64,000 nucleotides of DNA, from NCBI RefSeq assembly GCF_002205845.1, contig NZ_NISI01000012.1:62001-126000 (forward strand), read 5' to 3'. Shown piece by piece: positions 1 through 9,418 of the stretch (position 1 is the first letter of the stretch; every line of letters begins with the position of its first letter). Source of the DNA: Roseateles puraquae. Its GTDB lineage: Bacteria > Pseudomonadota > Gammaproteobacteria > Burkholderiales > Burkholderiaceae_C. The notes under the pieces were generated by a model that did no database searches, was not told where the DNA came from, and saw only the letters and a list, made by a program, of their open reading frames with translations. Made by a program: the position numbers and the translations under genes.

Positions 1-320
1 TCGTTGCCGGTGCCGCCGGGTAACAGGGCGAGCTGCAGCCGCCGGGCGACGAGTGTGGGCAGCAGCTGGTGCACCGTGCCGTCGCCCCCGGCCACCAGCA
101 CGCGGCTGCCTTCGGGCAGGGCCTGCAGGCGCTGGCGGGCGTTGTCGACGTTGTCCGGCAGCACCTGCGGCACCTGGGGCAGGGCCTCGCGCAGCGGGGC
201 GGCAAGGGCGGCGCAGCGGCCGTTGGCGGCATGCGGGTTCAGCAGGCAGAGCGCCGGTTCAGGCACCAGGGCAGGGACGGTCACGCCCGCATTGAAGCGG
301 CCCGCGCCGCGGCGCGCCAT
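1..320 (-). CDS. Diacylglycerol/lipid kinase family protein, N-terminal part (cut by window edge)
   Basis: Reading the minus strand from the ATG at 320 gives about 106 residues before the window edge. Near residues 24-32 there is LLNPHAANG, the phosphate-binding NPxxG-type start of the DAGK catalytic fold. Near residues 76-84 is GGDGTVHQLL, the nucleotide-binding GGDGT motif, and LLPGGTGND follows close to the edge. These are the three hallmark blocks of the DagK/LCB5/YegS family, which phosphorylates diacylglycerol or related lipids with ATP on the inner face of the membrane. The C-terminal domain lies outside the window, so the substrate cannot be judged. It is divergent from the diguanylate cyclase starting at 406. 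Confidence 0.85.
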   Translation of the reverse strand, partial: MARRGAGRFNAGVTVPALVPEPALCLLNPHAANGRCAALAAPLREALPQVPQVLPDNVDNARQRLQALPEGSRVLVAGGDGTVHQLLPTLVARRLQLALLPGGTGN

Positions 321-405
321 CGGCGCAGACCCTGCCGCGCAGACGCTGTCGGCTGCCTACACTGCCCGGCAGACAACGCCGTCATTCCATGCCCGTGCTC
401 TGCGC

Positions 406-1620
406 ATGACGCTCCACATTCCCACGCTGGTGCTCATCCTGGTGGTGGGGTTCGGCCTGCTCACGCTGCAGCTGTGGATGGCCGGCCGCGGGGCGTTGGG
501 CCGGGGCGAGCTGCAGCAGCTCAGCTGGGCGGCCCTGGCCTTCAGCCTGGGTTTTGGCTGCTTCGCGCTGCGCGAGCGCCTGCCGGCGCCGGCCGTGTTG
601 TTGTCGGGCAACTGGCTGGTGATCGGTGGCCTGGCCGGCGTGGCCGGGGCGGTGTCGCGGCATCTGCTCAACCGGGGTCTGCCCGGCTGGTATCACGCGC
701 TGGCCTTAGCCGGGCTGCTCATCACGCCGCTGGTGCTGGACGTGGCCACGCCGGTGCGGGCGGGCGCGATGTCCGGCGTGATGGCGGTATTGCTGCTGCC
801 GCCCACGGTGGCTGCGCTGCGCCTGGGCTGGCGCGGCGAGCTGAGCTTCCGGGTGGTGGCGAGCATGCTGGTGCTGGCGAGCGCCGCGCTGTGGTTGCGC
901 GTGGGGCTGGCGGTGTGCTGGGCGCAGGTGGCGCCGCAGGCGCAGGAGCCCTGGCGCACCTGGAGCAGCCTGATCTACATGGGCGCCTTCATGGCGGTGC
1001 TGGCGGCGGGCTTTGGCCTGATCCTGGCCGCCTTCGAGCGCATGGCCAGCCAGATGCGCCAGCTCGCCAGCGTCGACGGGCTGACGGGGGCGTGCAACCA
1101 CAACACCACGGTGTCGCTGCTGGCGCATGCGATGGAACGCGCGCGCCGCGAGGGCCAGCCGGTGTCCTTCGTGATGCTGGATCTGGATCACTTCAAGCTC
1201 GTCAACGACCGCCACGGCCATGCGGTGGGTGACCAGGTGCTCAAGGCCGTGGCCGCCTGCACCCGTGCGCGGCTGCGGGGCTCCGATGTGCTGGGCCGGC
1301 TGGGCGGCGAGGAGTTCGGCCTGGTGCTGCCGGCCACGGGGTTGAGTGGCGCGCGTCATCTGGCGGACCAGGTGCGGCTGGCGGTCGAGGCGCTGGAGCT
1401 GCAGGGCGACGGCGGCCGGCCGCTGCGCGTGACGCTGTCGGCCGGCGTGGCCGAGGCCGCTGCCGGCGACACGCCCGAGACGCTCATGCACCTGGCCGAC
1501 AAGGCCCTCTACCAGGCCAAGCAGCAGGGCCGCAACCGCGTGGTGGTGGCGGACGACTGGATGCGCAATTCGACGTTGCAGTCTGTCGCCGGGAGCGAGG
1601 CGCCCGCGCCGGGCGGCTAG
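406..1620 (+). CDS. Membrane diguanylate cyclase (GGDEF)
   Basis: This 404-residue protein has an N-terminal block of about six hydrophobic segments (residues 1-210) followed by a GGDEF domain. DLDHFKLVNDRHGH and LGGEEFGLVLP carry the metal and GTP-binding residues, and RGSD five residues before GGEEF is the allosteric product-binding I-site. It should make cyclic di-GMP from two GTP and be feedback inhibited. The usual DxLTGLxNRR block at the domain start is altered here to DGLTGACNHNT. The ATG at 406 is chosen because the first membrane segment follows directly. The stop codon TAG is the left edge of the palindromic element at 1617-1783. The signal sensed is unknown. Confidence 0.9.
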   Translation: MTLHIPTLVLILVVGFGLLTLQLWMAGRGALGRGELQQLSWAALAFSLGFGCFALRERLPAPAVLLSGNWLVIGGLAGVAGAVSRHLLNRGLPGWYHALALAGLLITPLVLDVATPVRAGAMSGVMAVLLLPPTVAALRLGWRGELSFRVVASMLVLASAALWLRVGLAVCWAQVAPQAQEPWRTWSSLIYMGAFMAVLAAGFGLILAAFERMASQMRQLASVDGLTGACNHNTTVSLLAHAMERARREGQPVSFVMLDLDHFKLVNDRHGHAVGDQVLKAVAACTRARLRGSDVLGRLGGEEFGLVLPATGLSGARHLADQVRLAVEALELQGDGGRPLRVTLSAGVAEAAAGDTPETLMHLADKALYQAKQQGRNRVVVADDWMRNSTLQSVAGSEAPAPGG

Positions 1621-1783
1621 TGTGGTTTCCCGCAGATACGTGCACCAAATGAAATCGATGGCTTCGAGCCCAGAGCAAGGCGCAAACCGCAGCGATACCC
1701 GGCGGTATCGCGAGGATTTGCAACGCCGCCATGGGGTTGAAGACGCGATTTCATGTGCTCGTATCTGCGGGACACCACACTAG
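1617..1783. repeat. 167-bp imperfect palindrome, MITE-like, with CTAG at both ends
   Basis: The stretch starts and ends with CTAG followed or preceded by matching arms: TGTGGT..CCCGCAGATACG on the left and its complement CGTATCTGCGGG..ACCACA on the right. Further inward are ATGAAATCG/CGATTTCAT, and the core is GCGATACC-CGGC-GGTATCGC at 1692-1711, giving an almost continuous imperfect hairpin. It lies exactly between two convergent genes. The left CTAG provides the TAG stop of the upstream gene and the right CTAG provides the TAG stop of the opposite gene. It could be a non-autonomous mobile element with CTAG ends, and its RNA could act as a two-way terminator. No second copy was spotted in this window. 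Confidence 0.75.
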
Positions 1784-2376
1784 CAGCGCTCGTACTTCCA
1801 GTGCCGCGGCTTGCCCTCGGCCAGCCACTGCACGGCCTGGGCGATGCGGCGAGCGCGGGTGTCGCTCTGCTTGGCTTCGAGCACCCATTCGAGGTAGTCG
1901 CGCTGCTTGCTGGGCGGGAAGGCGTCGTAGTGCCGCCGCGCGGCGCTCACGTCGGCGAGGGCCGCCGCGAAGTCGTCGGGCATGGTGAGTTGCGGGCGCG
2001 GCGCCCGGCCGGGCTTGGTGGCGCGCGGTGCACCGGCACGCAACACCGCGGCCGCGTCGCGGATCTGGCGGCGCAATGCAGCGCGGGTGGGCAGGTCGGC
2101 CAGGGTCGTGATGCGGCCAAAGTCGCCCATGGCACCCGGCTGGCCTTCGGGACCGCCTTCGCGCGCCCAGAAACTGAAGGCGCAGTGCGCCTTGAAGGCC
2201 GACATGCCGCACAGCAACTTGTCGTCGAGCATGAAGTGCGGCCGGCTCCACTTGAGGGTCTCCACCACCTCGGGGCAAGCGGCGTGCACGTCCTCGCGCA
2301 GCCGCTCGAGGATGGGCCGGGCGAAATCGGGTGCAGCAGCCAGATAGGCGTCGATGCGGGGGTCGAGCACTGCCAT
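1780..2376 (-). CDS. YdeI/OmdA-like protein (DUF1801 fold plus YdeI C-terminus)
   Basis: This 198-residue cytosolic protein has an N-terminal DUF1801-like half (residues 1-100, with PEVVETLKWSRPHF and AFKAHCAFSFW). The C-terminal part (LTMPDDFAAAL, FPPSKQRDYLEWV, EAKQSDTRARRI, KPRHWKYE) is typical of the YdeI/OmpD-associated family, whose biochemical role is not settled; some members are linked to protection against antimicrobial peptides. The ATG at 2376 is preceded directly by a GTG at 2379 that could also start translation. Its TAG stop is created by the right CTAG end of the palindromic element. It is divergent from the lytic transglycosylase with a 47-base gap. Confidence 0.8.
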   Translation of the reverse strand: MAVLDPRIDAYLAAAPDFARPILERLREDVHAACPEVVETLKWSRPHFMLDDKLLCGMSAFKAHCAFSFWAREGGPEGQPGAMGDFGRITTLADLPTRAALRRQIRDAAAVLRAGAPRATKPGRAPRPQLTMPDDFAAALADVSAARRHYDAFPPSKQRDYLEWVLEAKQSDTRARRIAQAVQWLAEGKPRHWKYERC

Positions 2377-2423
2377 CACAGGAGCATAGACTTTCGGCCC
2401 CTGACGGCCCTCCGGACTGACCC

Positions 2424-3431
2424 TTGCGATTCCTCCTGCCCCTGCTGCTGGCTGCCACCTTGAGCCCGGCCCCGAGCTGGGCCCAGTTGCCCGCGCTGAC
2501 GCTGGAGCAGCTGCCGCGCCCCACCATGCCGCCCGGGGAGAAGGGGCCGGTGGTGCCGGCGCAGGTGGAGCGCTGGCGCGAGGAGGCCAAGGCGCTGGAG
2601 TACGGCGACGGCGTGCCGCGCAATGAGGTGGCCGCCGCCAAGCTGTATTGCCGCGCGGCGCGCTATGGCGACGCCGAGGCCCAGTACAACCTGGGCTGGA
2701 TGCTCACCAACGCCCGCGGCATCCAGCGCAACGACGCCGAAGCCGCCCACCTGTTCGCCGCCGCGGCGGAGCAGGGCATGGCCCAGGCGCAGAACATGCT
2801 GGACAAGATGGGCGGCACGCCGCTGGGCGACCCGCCGCCCTGCCTGCGGCCCCCCGAGACCGACCCGCCAGTCGCGCTGGCGCCGCCGCCTGCGGCACGC
2901 GCCGGGGGCAAGGCGGCCTCGCCGGTGTCGCTGTGGAACGCGCTGCCCTTGCCGGCGCAGGCGCCGCCCGCCATCGTCAACTACGTGAAGGTGCTCGCAC
3001 CTGAGTACCAGCTGGCACCGGCCCTGGTGCTGGCGGTGATGGCCGCGGAGTCCAACTTCGACCCGCTGGCCGAGTCGCCCAAGAAGGCGCAGGGCTTGAT
3101 GCAGCTGCTGCCCGAGACGGCGCTTCGCTTCAAGGCCACCAAGTTGCGCGACCCGGCGCAGAACATCCGCGCCGGCATGGCCTACCTGCGCTGGCTGCTG
3201 GCCTATTTCGAAGGTGACGTCATGATGGCCTTGGCCGGCTACAACGCGGGCGAAAAGGCCGTCGACCGATACCTCGGCGTGCCGCCGTATGCCGAGACCC
3301 GGCTGTATGTGCGCAAGATCATGGCCTCGGTGGGCGGCCAGCGCCTGCATCCTTTCGACCCATCTGTGACGCCACCGTCACCGATGGTGCAGCGGGTCAA
3401 GCTCGCCATGCAGACGCTCCAGACCCGTTGA
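2424..3431 (+). CDS. Exported lytic transglycosylase with Sel1-type repeats
   Basis: This 335-residue precursor starts with a signal peptide (MRFLLPLLLAATLSPAPSWA, cleavage before Q). Residues about 60-130 hold two Sel1/TPR-like repeats (AKLYCRAARYGDAEAQYNLG, AHLFAAAAEQGMAQAQ). Residues about 190-310 form an SLT/goose-lysozyme-type domain. VLAVMAAESNFDP holds the catalytic Glu, and AQGLMQLLPETA and MALAGYNAGEKAV are the family motifs. It should cleave peptidoglycan glycan strands in the periplasm, forming 1,6-anhydro-muramoyl ends. A TTG start at 2424 is chosen because it is the only start that keeps the signal peptide intact. Confidence 0.88.
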   Translation: MRFLLPLLLAATLSPAPSWAQLPALTLEQLPRPTMPPGEKGPVVPAQVERWREEAKALEYGDGVPRNEVAAAKLYCRAARYGDAEAQYNLGWMLTNARGIQRNDAEAAHLFAAAAEQGMAQAQNMLDKMGGTPLGDPPPCLRPPETDPPVALAPPPAARAGGKAASPVSLWNALPLPAQAPPAIVNYVKVLAPEYQLAPALVLAVMAAESNFDPLAESPKKAQGLMQLLPETALRFKATKLRDPAQNIRAGMAYLRWLLAYFEGDVMMALAGYNAGEKAVDRYLGVPPYAETRLYVRKIMASVGGQRLHPFDPSVTPPSPMVQRVKLAMQTLQTR

Positions 3432-3532
3432 AGCCGGGCCCGGTGTGAGATTCGTCATGCGCGGGCGTGACCGCGTCGTCGGGGTGTCGCGTTGTGCAGG
3501 CATCGTGTCGGCCTGACCCTCCTTCACCGCAG

Positions 3533-4684
3533 ATGCAAACCCTGCAAGTCGACACGCTGCTCAGCGTCTACCAGCTCGTCACGGCGATGCTGGCGCTGGC
3601 CACGCTCGGCGGTGCCTGGCATCTGAAGTCGGAGCGGGCCCTGTGGCTCTGGGCGGGCGCCTTCGGGGCTTCGGCATTGACGCAGACCGTGCGGGCGCTG
3701 GCTTTTGCCGTCGAGGCCCCGCGTGCCTGGTATGCCGTCGGGCATCTCGGGGGGCTGATCAGCGCGCTGCTGGTGATGTTGGGTCTGCGTGTATTCCTGG
3801 GGCAGCGGCTGCGCTGCCGCGGGCCGGTGGCGTTCACAGCGTTGGTGGCCGTTGCCGCGCTGGTACTGGCCGCAGCGACCGGTCACCTGTGGGCCTCGCT
3901 GTCCCTCACGCTGCTGGCCAGCGCCCTGCTGACCGCGCCGGCCATGCGCGCCGCCCAGCAGGCCTGGCGGGCACAGCCGGGCTTCCCGATGCTGCTGATG
4001 GCCACGGCGCTGGCGGTGAGCGCGGGCGTGGAGCTGGCCCGCGCCTGCGTCATGCTGCCGTGGGTGGTGCCCGACCGGGCGCTGGCGACCCAGTACAACG
4101 CCTGGGGCCTGCTGGCCACCATCGGCCTGGTCATCGCGCAGGGGTTGGCGATGCTGTTGTTGCTGCAGGACCGCGCGCTGCGGCGGATCGAGCAGCTCAT
4201 CGAAGTCGACGTGCTGACCGGCCTGCTGAACCGCCGCGGCTTCGACGAGCGGCTGCGCCGGCTGCTGCAGCGTGGCGCCGAGCAGCCGCCGGTGCTGGCG
4301 CTGCTGGACGTGGACCATTTCAAGCGCATCAACGACACCCACGGGCATGCGGTCGGTGATGCGGTGCTCAGCGGCATCGGCGAACGGCTGCGCGAGACGC
4401 TGCGACCGTTCGACCTGGCCGTGCGGCTGGGTGGTGAAGAGTTCGCCGTGATCTGGGCCCAGGCCGAACCGGGTGACGAGGCGCGTCTGGGCGAGCGCCT
4501 GCGAGAGGCCGTTGGCACCGCCGCCTTCCCGACGGCAGCCGGGCCGCTGGCCGTGACGGTCAGCGTCGGCGTGGCCCGCGCGCGCGGCGCCAACGAGGCG
4601 CCCGAGGCGGTGTTCAGCCGGGCCGACGCCGCGCTCTACGACGCCAAGCGCGCCGGTCGCGACCGGGTGCAGCTGGCAGCCTGA
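3533..4684 (+). CDS. Membrane diguanylate cyclase (GGDEF)
   Basis: The product has 383 residues. About six hydrophobic helices occupy residues 8-215. A GGDEF domain follows with DVLTGLLNRRGFDERL, LLDVDHFKRINDTHGH and RLGGEEFAVIW. RPFD five residues before GGEEF is an intact I-site. Active-site residues for cyclic di-GMP synthesis are present, so an active, product-inhibited cyclase is expected. The ATG at 3533 is preferred over a GTG 66 bases upstream because the hydrophobic N-terminus begins right after it. The architecture matches the cyclases at 406-1620 and 39539-40684, so the three are probably paralogues; the N-terminal signal is unknown. Confidence 0.9.
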   Translation: MQTLQVDTLLSVYQLVTAMLALATLGGAWHLKSERALWLWAGAFGASALTQTVRALAFAVEAPRAWYAVGHLGGLISALLVMLGLRVFLGQRLRCRGPVAFTALVAVAALVLAAATGHLWASLSLTLLASALLTAPAMRAAQQAWRAQPGFPMLLMATALAVSAGVELARACVMLPWVVPDRALATQYNAWGLLATIGLVIAQGLAMLLLLQDRALRRIEQLIEVDVLTGLLNRRGFDERLRRLLQRGAEQPPVLALLDVDHFKRINDTHGHAVGDAVLSGIGERLRETLRPFDLAVRLGGEEFAVIWAQAEPGDEARLGERLREAVGTAAFPTAAGPLAVTVSVGVARARGANEAPEAVFSRADAALYDAKRAGRDRVQLAA

Positions 4685-4703
4685 GCCCGCGGCGGCGCGC
4701 GCT

Positions 4704-5921
4704 TCAGCTGACCTTCACGTCCTGCCAGGTCTTGCCGAGGTCGGCGCTCGTCCACACGCCGGCGCCGTTGGCTGCTTGGGCGAGCAGACGGGTCGGGCTT
4801 GTCTGCATGACACGGGTGGTGGTGACATCGGCGCCCGCGGGCCAGGTGGCCGCCGCCCAGGTGCTGCCCATGTCAGTGCTCACCTGTACGGCGGTGACGT
4901 TGCGTGCCCACAGCGCGCCCTGCTCCAGCTGGAGGAACTCGGTGTAGCCCGCCGGCAGCACCAAGGGCTGCCAGGTGCGACCGTAGTCCAGGCTGCGCAG
5001 GAGCTGGGTGTCTTCCACCCGCGAAGCGATCAGCCAGCCCAGTGACGGCACGCCGCTGATGGCAGTGAAACCCTGCACGCTGGCCGGCGCATCCCATTCG
5101 GTCCAGGTGGTGCCGCCATCCTGGGTCAGGTGCAGGCGCCAATCGACCGGAGCAACCGGCGGCGCATACGAGCCTTTGTGCGAGAAGCTCGTCACCAACA
5201 GCAAGGACGGGTTGGGCGAGCCCAGCAGCATGCCCGCGCGCGAGTCGTCCAGGGCCAGCCGGGTGTCCCAGGTCCGGCCCGAATTCTGCGAACGCAGGAT
5301 GGCACCGTAGGGCAACAAGCCGAAGTTCGTGCCCCTCAGTGCCTTGGCCGAGCACCAGCGGGCACCGACCGAGAGGCATTCACCGAAGGCTTCAGGAGCG
5401 GATGCCCAGTTCATCCCGCCGTCGAGCGACTGGAAGCGTGAGTAGAACGTGGTCATGCCGCCGAAAGAGGTCGCCCATGTCACGGTCAGGGTGTTGCCAT
5501 CATCACTGCTGAGCGCGAACGTGGCCGGCGCGCCCGCGGGCACGGTGCGCTTGACCCAGCCGGTGCCGTTCGCCGTGCCGCGCCAGAGCGCCGGCTGATC
5601 GCCATCCCGGCCGGCCAGCCAGAGGGTGTCGGTGCCCGCCGAAAAGACGTTGTCGATCCGGCCGATGGTCGGGCTGGAAACAGCCGCCCAGGTGTCGCCA
5701 CCGGTGGCGGACTTCCATAGCTTGCCGTCTTCAGAGACGCCCCAGATCACGGCCAGACTGCCGGCATAGGGCGGCAGCAGGCGCAGCAATCTTTGCGGTG
5801 GCGGCGGAGGAGGGGGCGGTGTCGGGGTGGGCGCGGGCGCTGGGGAAGGCCCGGATCCTCCGCCACCGCAAGCGGCCAACACACCCAGCGACGCCAAAAA
5901 GGCGCGACGTGACTCTTTCAT
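4704..5921 (-). CDS. Tat-type lipoprotein with BNR/sialidase-like beta-propeller
   Basis: This 405-residue protein begins with MKESRRAFLASLGVLAAC. SRRAFL is a twin-arginine motif and LAAC a lipobox, so export in folded form and lipidation are likely. A Gly-rich and Pro-rich linker (residues 19-42) leads to repeated BNR-like blades with the pattern SxDxGxTW (KSATGGDTWAA, QSLDGGMNWAS, SQNSGRTWDT, TQDGGTTWTE, SLDYGRTWQP, STDMGSTWAA, SADLGKTWQD). These Asp-box repeats build a propeller related to sialidase and Ycf48 folds. No sialidase catalytic residues can be assigned, so a binding or structural role is as likely as an enzyme. The start at 5921 has a GGGAG ribosome site upstream. Confidence 0.75.
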   Translation of the reverse strand: MKESRRAFLASLGVLAACGGGGSGPSPAPAPTPTPPPPPPPPQRLLRLLPPYAGSLAVIWGVSEDGKLWKSATGGDTWAAVSSPTIGRIDNVFSAGTDTLWLAGRDGDQPALWRGTANGTGWVKRTVPAGAPATFALSSDDGNTLTVTWATSFGGMTTFYSRFQSLDGGMNWASAPEAFGECLSVGARWCSAKALRGTNFGLLPYGAILRSQNSGRTWDTRLALDDSRAGMLLGSPNPSLLLVTSFSHKGSYAPPVAPVDWRLHLTQDGGTTWTEWDAPASVQGFTAISGVPSLGWLIASRVEDTQLLRSLDYGRTWQPLVLPAGYTEFLQLEQGALWARNVTAVQVSTDMGSTWAAATWPAGADVTTTRVMQTSPTRLLAQAANGAGVWTSADLGKTWQDVKVS

Positions 5922-6003
5922 TGGACTCCCTGTCGGGCGTTTTCGTGCCCGTTGTCAGGAGGTTAGCAGCGTCGCCCGATCGGTCGTGTGACCGCGTGTT
6001 TCG

Positions 6004-9000
6004 TCACATGCTGCGCCGGTACTGACCGCCCACCTCGAACAGCGCGCTGGTGATCTGGCCGAGCGAGCACACCCGCACCGCGTCCATCAGCACCTCGAAC
6101 ACGTTGCGGTTCTCGATGACGGCCTGCTGCAGGCGGGCCAGCAGGGCCGGAGCCTCGGCGGCGTGGCGGGCCTGGAAGTCGGCCAGGCGGCTCAGCTGAG
6201 ATTGCTTCTCTTCTTCGGTCGAACGGGCCAGTTCGATGTGCTCCGGCACCGGGTCGCCCTTGGGATTGCGGAAGGTGTTGACGCCGATGATGGGGTACTC
6301 GCCCGTGTGCTTGAGCATCTCGTAGTGCAGGCTCTCCTCCTGGATGCGCCCGCGCTGGTAGCCGGTTTCCATGGCGCCCAGCACGCCGCCGCGCTCGCTG
6401 ATGCGCTCGAACTCGGCCAGCACGGCTTCCTCCACCAGCTCGGTCAGCTCGTCGATGATGAAAGCGCCCTGGCTCGGGTTCTCGTTCTTGGCCAGGCCCC
6501 ACTCGCGGTTGATGATGAGCTGGATGGCCATCGCGCGGCGCACGCTGTCTTCGGTCGGCGTCGTGATCGCCTCGTCGAAGGCGTTGGTGTGCAGGCTGTT
6601 GCAGTTGTCGTAGATGGCAATCAGGGCCTGCAGGGTGGTGCGGATGTCGTTGAAGGCAATCTCCTGCGCATGCAGGCTGCGGCCCGAGGTCTGCACGTGG
6701 TACTTCAGCTTCTGGCTGCGCTCATTGGCGCCGTAGCGGTCGCGCATGGCGACGGCCCAAATGCGGCGCGCGACGCGGCCCAGCACGGTGTACTCGGGGT
6801 CCATGCCGTTGCTGAAGAAGAAGGACAGGTTTGGCGCGAAGTCGTCGATGTGCATGCCGCGCGCAAGATAGGCCTCCACGAACGTGAACCCGTTGGAGAG
6901 GGTGAGCGCCAGCTGGCTGATCGGGTTGGCCCCGGCCTCGGCGATGTGATAGCCCGAGATGCTCACCGAGTAGAAGTTGCGCACGTTGTGGTGCACGAAG
7001 TACTCGGCGATGTCGCCCATCACCTTCAGCGAGAACTCGGTCGAGAAGATGCAGGTGTTCTGGCCCTGGTCCTCCTTCAGGATGTCGGCCTGCACCGTGC
7101 CGCGCACATTGGCCAGCACCCAGTCCTTGATCTTGGCGGCTTCGTCGGCGGTGGGGTCGCGGCCGTTGTCGCGGCGGAACTTGTCGAGGTTCTGGTCGAT
7201 GGCGGTGTTCATGAACATCGCCAGGATGGTGGGCGCGGGGCCGTTGATGGTCATCGAGACCGACGTGCTCGGGTTGCACAGGTCGAAGCCGTCGTACAGC
7301 ACCTTCATGTCGTCCAGCGTGGCGATGCTCACGCCGGAGTTGCCCACCTTGCCGTAGATGTCCGGCCGCGGTGCGGGGTCGGCGCCGTAGAGCGTGACCG
7401 AGTCGAAGGCGGTGGACAGGCGCTTGGCCGGCATGCCTTCGCTCACCAGCTTGAAGCGCCGGTTGGTGCGGAAGGCGTCGCCCTCGCCGGCGAACATGCG
7501 GGTCGGGTCCTCGCCCTCGCGCTTGAAGGCGAACACGCCGGCCGTGTACGGGAAGCTGCCCGGCACGTTTTCCAGCATCAGCCACTTCAGCAGCTCGCCA
7601 TGGCACTCGTAGGTGGGCAGCACGACCTTGCGGATCTTGGTGCCGGACAGGCTCTGCGTGACGAGGGACGTGCGGATTTCCTTGTCGCGGATCTTCACGA
7701 CGTACTCGTCGCCCGCGTAGGCCTTGACCATGTCGGGCCACTGCCCCAGCAGCTGGCGGGCATCGCCGTCGAGCTTGGCGCGGCGCTGCTCGGCCAGGTC
7801 GGCCAGCGCGGTGCGGGCGCCTTGCTTGTCGGGGTTGGCCGCTTGCAGCATCGCGCGGCTGGCTTCGAGCTGCTGCACCTCGCGGGCGAGCGCAGCCTGG
7901 CGGCGCGCGCGGGCCTTGTAGCTGCGCACGGTCTCGCTGATGTCGGCGAGGTAGCGCACGCGGCCCGGCGGCACGATGGGCGTCTGGTGCGTGCTGTGGC
8001 GGGTGGCCACGCGGGGCAGCCGGCCCTCACCGAGCTTCAGGCCGAGGGCGCCCAGGCGCTCGCGCAGGGCCTGGTAGAGCGCGGTCACGCCGTCGTCGTT
8101 GAAGCGGCTGGCCATGGTGCCGAACACCGGCATGGTGTCGGGCGACTGGCCGAAAGCCTCTCGGTTGCGCTGCACCTGCTTGGCCACGTCGCGCAGCGCG
8201 TCGAGCGCGCCCTTGCGGTCGAACTTGTTGATGGCAACGAACTCGGCGAAGTCGAGCATGTCGATCTTCTCGAGCTGGCTGGCGGCGCCGAACTCGGGCG
8301 TCATCACGTACATGGGCACGTCCACCAGCGGCACGATGGCCGCGTCGCCCTGGCCGATGCCGGAGGTCTCGACGATGACGAGGTCAAAGCCCGCCACCTT
8401 GGCCGCGGCGATGACGTCCGGCAGGGCCGGCGAGATCTCGCTGCCGAAGTCGCGCGTGGCCAGCGAGCGCATGAACACGCGCGCACCGCTGCTCCAGGGG
8501 CTGATGGCATTCATGCGGATGCGGTCGCCGAGCAGCGCGCCGCCGCTCTTGCGGCGCGAGGGGTCGATGGAGATCAGGGCCACGCGCAGGGCGTCGCCCT
8601 GGTCCAGGCGCAGGCGGCGGATGAGTTCGTCCGTGAGGCTCGATTTGCCGGCGCCGCCGGTGCCGGTGATGCCGAGCACGGGGGTCTTGATGCCTTGGGC
8701 CTGGGCGCGCAGCGCGTCGACGATGGCCGGCGCGGCCTTGCCGTTCTCCAGTGCGGTGAGCAGTTGGGCCAGCGCGCGCCAGGCGCCTTCGCTGTGGCCG
8801 GTGATGGCGCCGAGGTCCTGGGGCGCGTAGGCGCTGAAGTCCTGGTCGGCCTTCATGACCATCTCGCCGATCATGCCCTGCAGGCCCATGCGCTGGCCGT
8901 CCTCGGGGCTGAAGATGCGCACGCCGTGCTCGGCGAGCTCGCGGATCTCCGCCGGCACGATGACGCCGCCGCCGCCGCCGAACACCTGGATGTGCTCGCC

Positions 9001-9294
9001 GCCTCGCTCCTTCAGCAGCTGCACCATGTACTTGAAGTACTCGACATGGCCGCCCTGGTAGGAGCTGATGGCGATGCCCTGGGCGTCTTCCTGCAGGGCG
9101 GCGGTGACGACTTCGTCCACCGAGCGGTTGTGCCCGAGGTGGATCACCTCCGCGCCCATGTTCTGGAGGATGCGCCGCATGATGTTGATCGCGGCGTCAT
9201 GCCCGTCAAACAGGCTGGCGGCGGTGACGAAACGGACCTTGTGGGTCGGGCGGTATTCGGCAAGCGCCTTGTAGTCGGCGGCGAGGTCGGTCAT
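6004..9294 (-). CDS. icmF: Fused isobutyryl-CoA mutase IcmF (B12-dependent mutase with built-in G-protein chaperone)
   Basis: This 1096-residue protein has the IcmF order. A B12-binding domain (residues about 15-150; DGHDAAIN at 30-37 supplies the cobalt-ligating His) is followed by a MeaB-type GTPase chaperone (P-loop GTGGAGKS at 211-218; [15 protein letters not shown]). The C-terminal adenosylcobalamin mutase TIM barrel has [31 protein letters not shown] and [12 protein letters not shown]. Family members interconvert isobutyryl-CoA and n-butyryl-CoA, and some also act on isovaleryl/pivalyl-CoA. The start at 9294 has GGAG upstream. A perfect palindrome lies 38-57 bases upstream in the shared intergenic region with the OPT transporter, indicating control by a branched-chain acyl-CoA regulator. 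Confidence 0.95.
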   Translation of the reverse strand: MTDLAADYKALAEYRPTHKVRFVTAASLFDGHDAAINIMRRILQNMGAEVIHLGHNRSVDEVVTAALQEDAQGIAISSYQGGHVEYFKYMVQLLKERGGEHIQVFGGGGGVIVPAEIRELAEHGVRIFSPEDGQRMGLQGMIGEMVMKADQDFSAYAPQDLGAITGHSEGAWRALAQLLTALENGKAAPAIVDALRAQAQGIKTPVLGITGTGGAGKSSLTDELIRRLRLDQGDALRVALISIDPSRRKSGGALLGDRIRMNAISPWSSGARVFMRSLATRDFGSEISPALPDVIAAAKVAGFDLVIVETSGIGQGDAAIVPLVDVPMYVMTPEFGAASQLEKIDMLDFAEFVAINKFDRKGALDALRDVAKQVQRNREAFGQSPDTMPVFGTMASRFNDDGVTALYQALRERLGALGLKLGEGRLPRVATRHSTHQTPIVPPGRVRYLADISETVRSYKARARRQAALAREVQQLEASRAMLQAANPDKQGARTALADLAEQRRAKLDGDARQLLGQWPDMVKAYAGDEYVVKIRDKEIRTSLVTQSLSGTKIRKVVLPTYECHGELLKWLMLENVPGSFPYTAGVFAFKREGEDPTRMFAGEGDAFRTNRRFKLVSEGMPAKRLSTAFDSVTLYGADPAPRPDIYGKVGNSGVSIATLDDMKVLYDGFDLCNPSTSVSMTINGPAPTILAMFMNTAIDQNLDKFRRDNGRDPTADEAAKIKDWVLANVRGTVQADILKEDQGQNTCIFSTEFSLKVMGDIAEYFVHHNVRNFYSVSISGYHIAEAGANPISQLALTLSNGFTFVEAYLARGMHIDDFAPNLSFFFSNGMDPEYTVLGRVARRIWAVAMRDRYGANERSQKLKYHVQTSGRSLHAQEIAFNDIRTTLQALIAIYDNCNSLHTNAFDEAITTPTEDSVRRAMAIQLIINREWGLAKNENPSQGAFIIDELTELVEEAVLAEFERISERGGVLGAMETGYQRGRIQEESLHYEMLKHTGEYPIIGVNTFRNPKGDPVPEHIELARSTEEEKQSQLSRLADFQARHAAEAPALLARLQQAVIENRNVFEVLMDAVRVCSLGQITSALFEVGGQYRRSM

Positions 9295-9331
9295 GGCTTG
9301 TCTCCTGGCTCGGGCGCAATTCTAGGTCGCC

Positions 9332-9351
9332 AATTGACGTTAACGTCAATT
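9332..9351. promoter_or_regulatory. LiuR-like operator (copy 1), icmF/OPT intergenic region
   Basis: A perfect 20-bp palindrome with core TTGACGT-TA-ACGTCAA lies between the divergent starts of icmF and the OPT transporter. The same 7-bp arms with a 2-bp centre recur upstream of isovaleryl-CoA dehydrogenase and the thiolase. From memory, the sequence resembles sites of LiuR, the MerR-family regulator of branched-chain amino acid degradation in proteobacteria. The regulator itself is not in this window. Confidence 0.7.
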
Positions 9352-9418
9352 CAAGGTCTCGCGGCCTGCCGCGATGATGCGCACATCGCGCTACCCGGCG
9401 CCCCAACGTTCCGACTGC

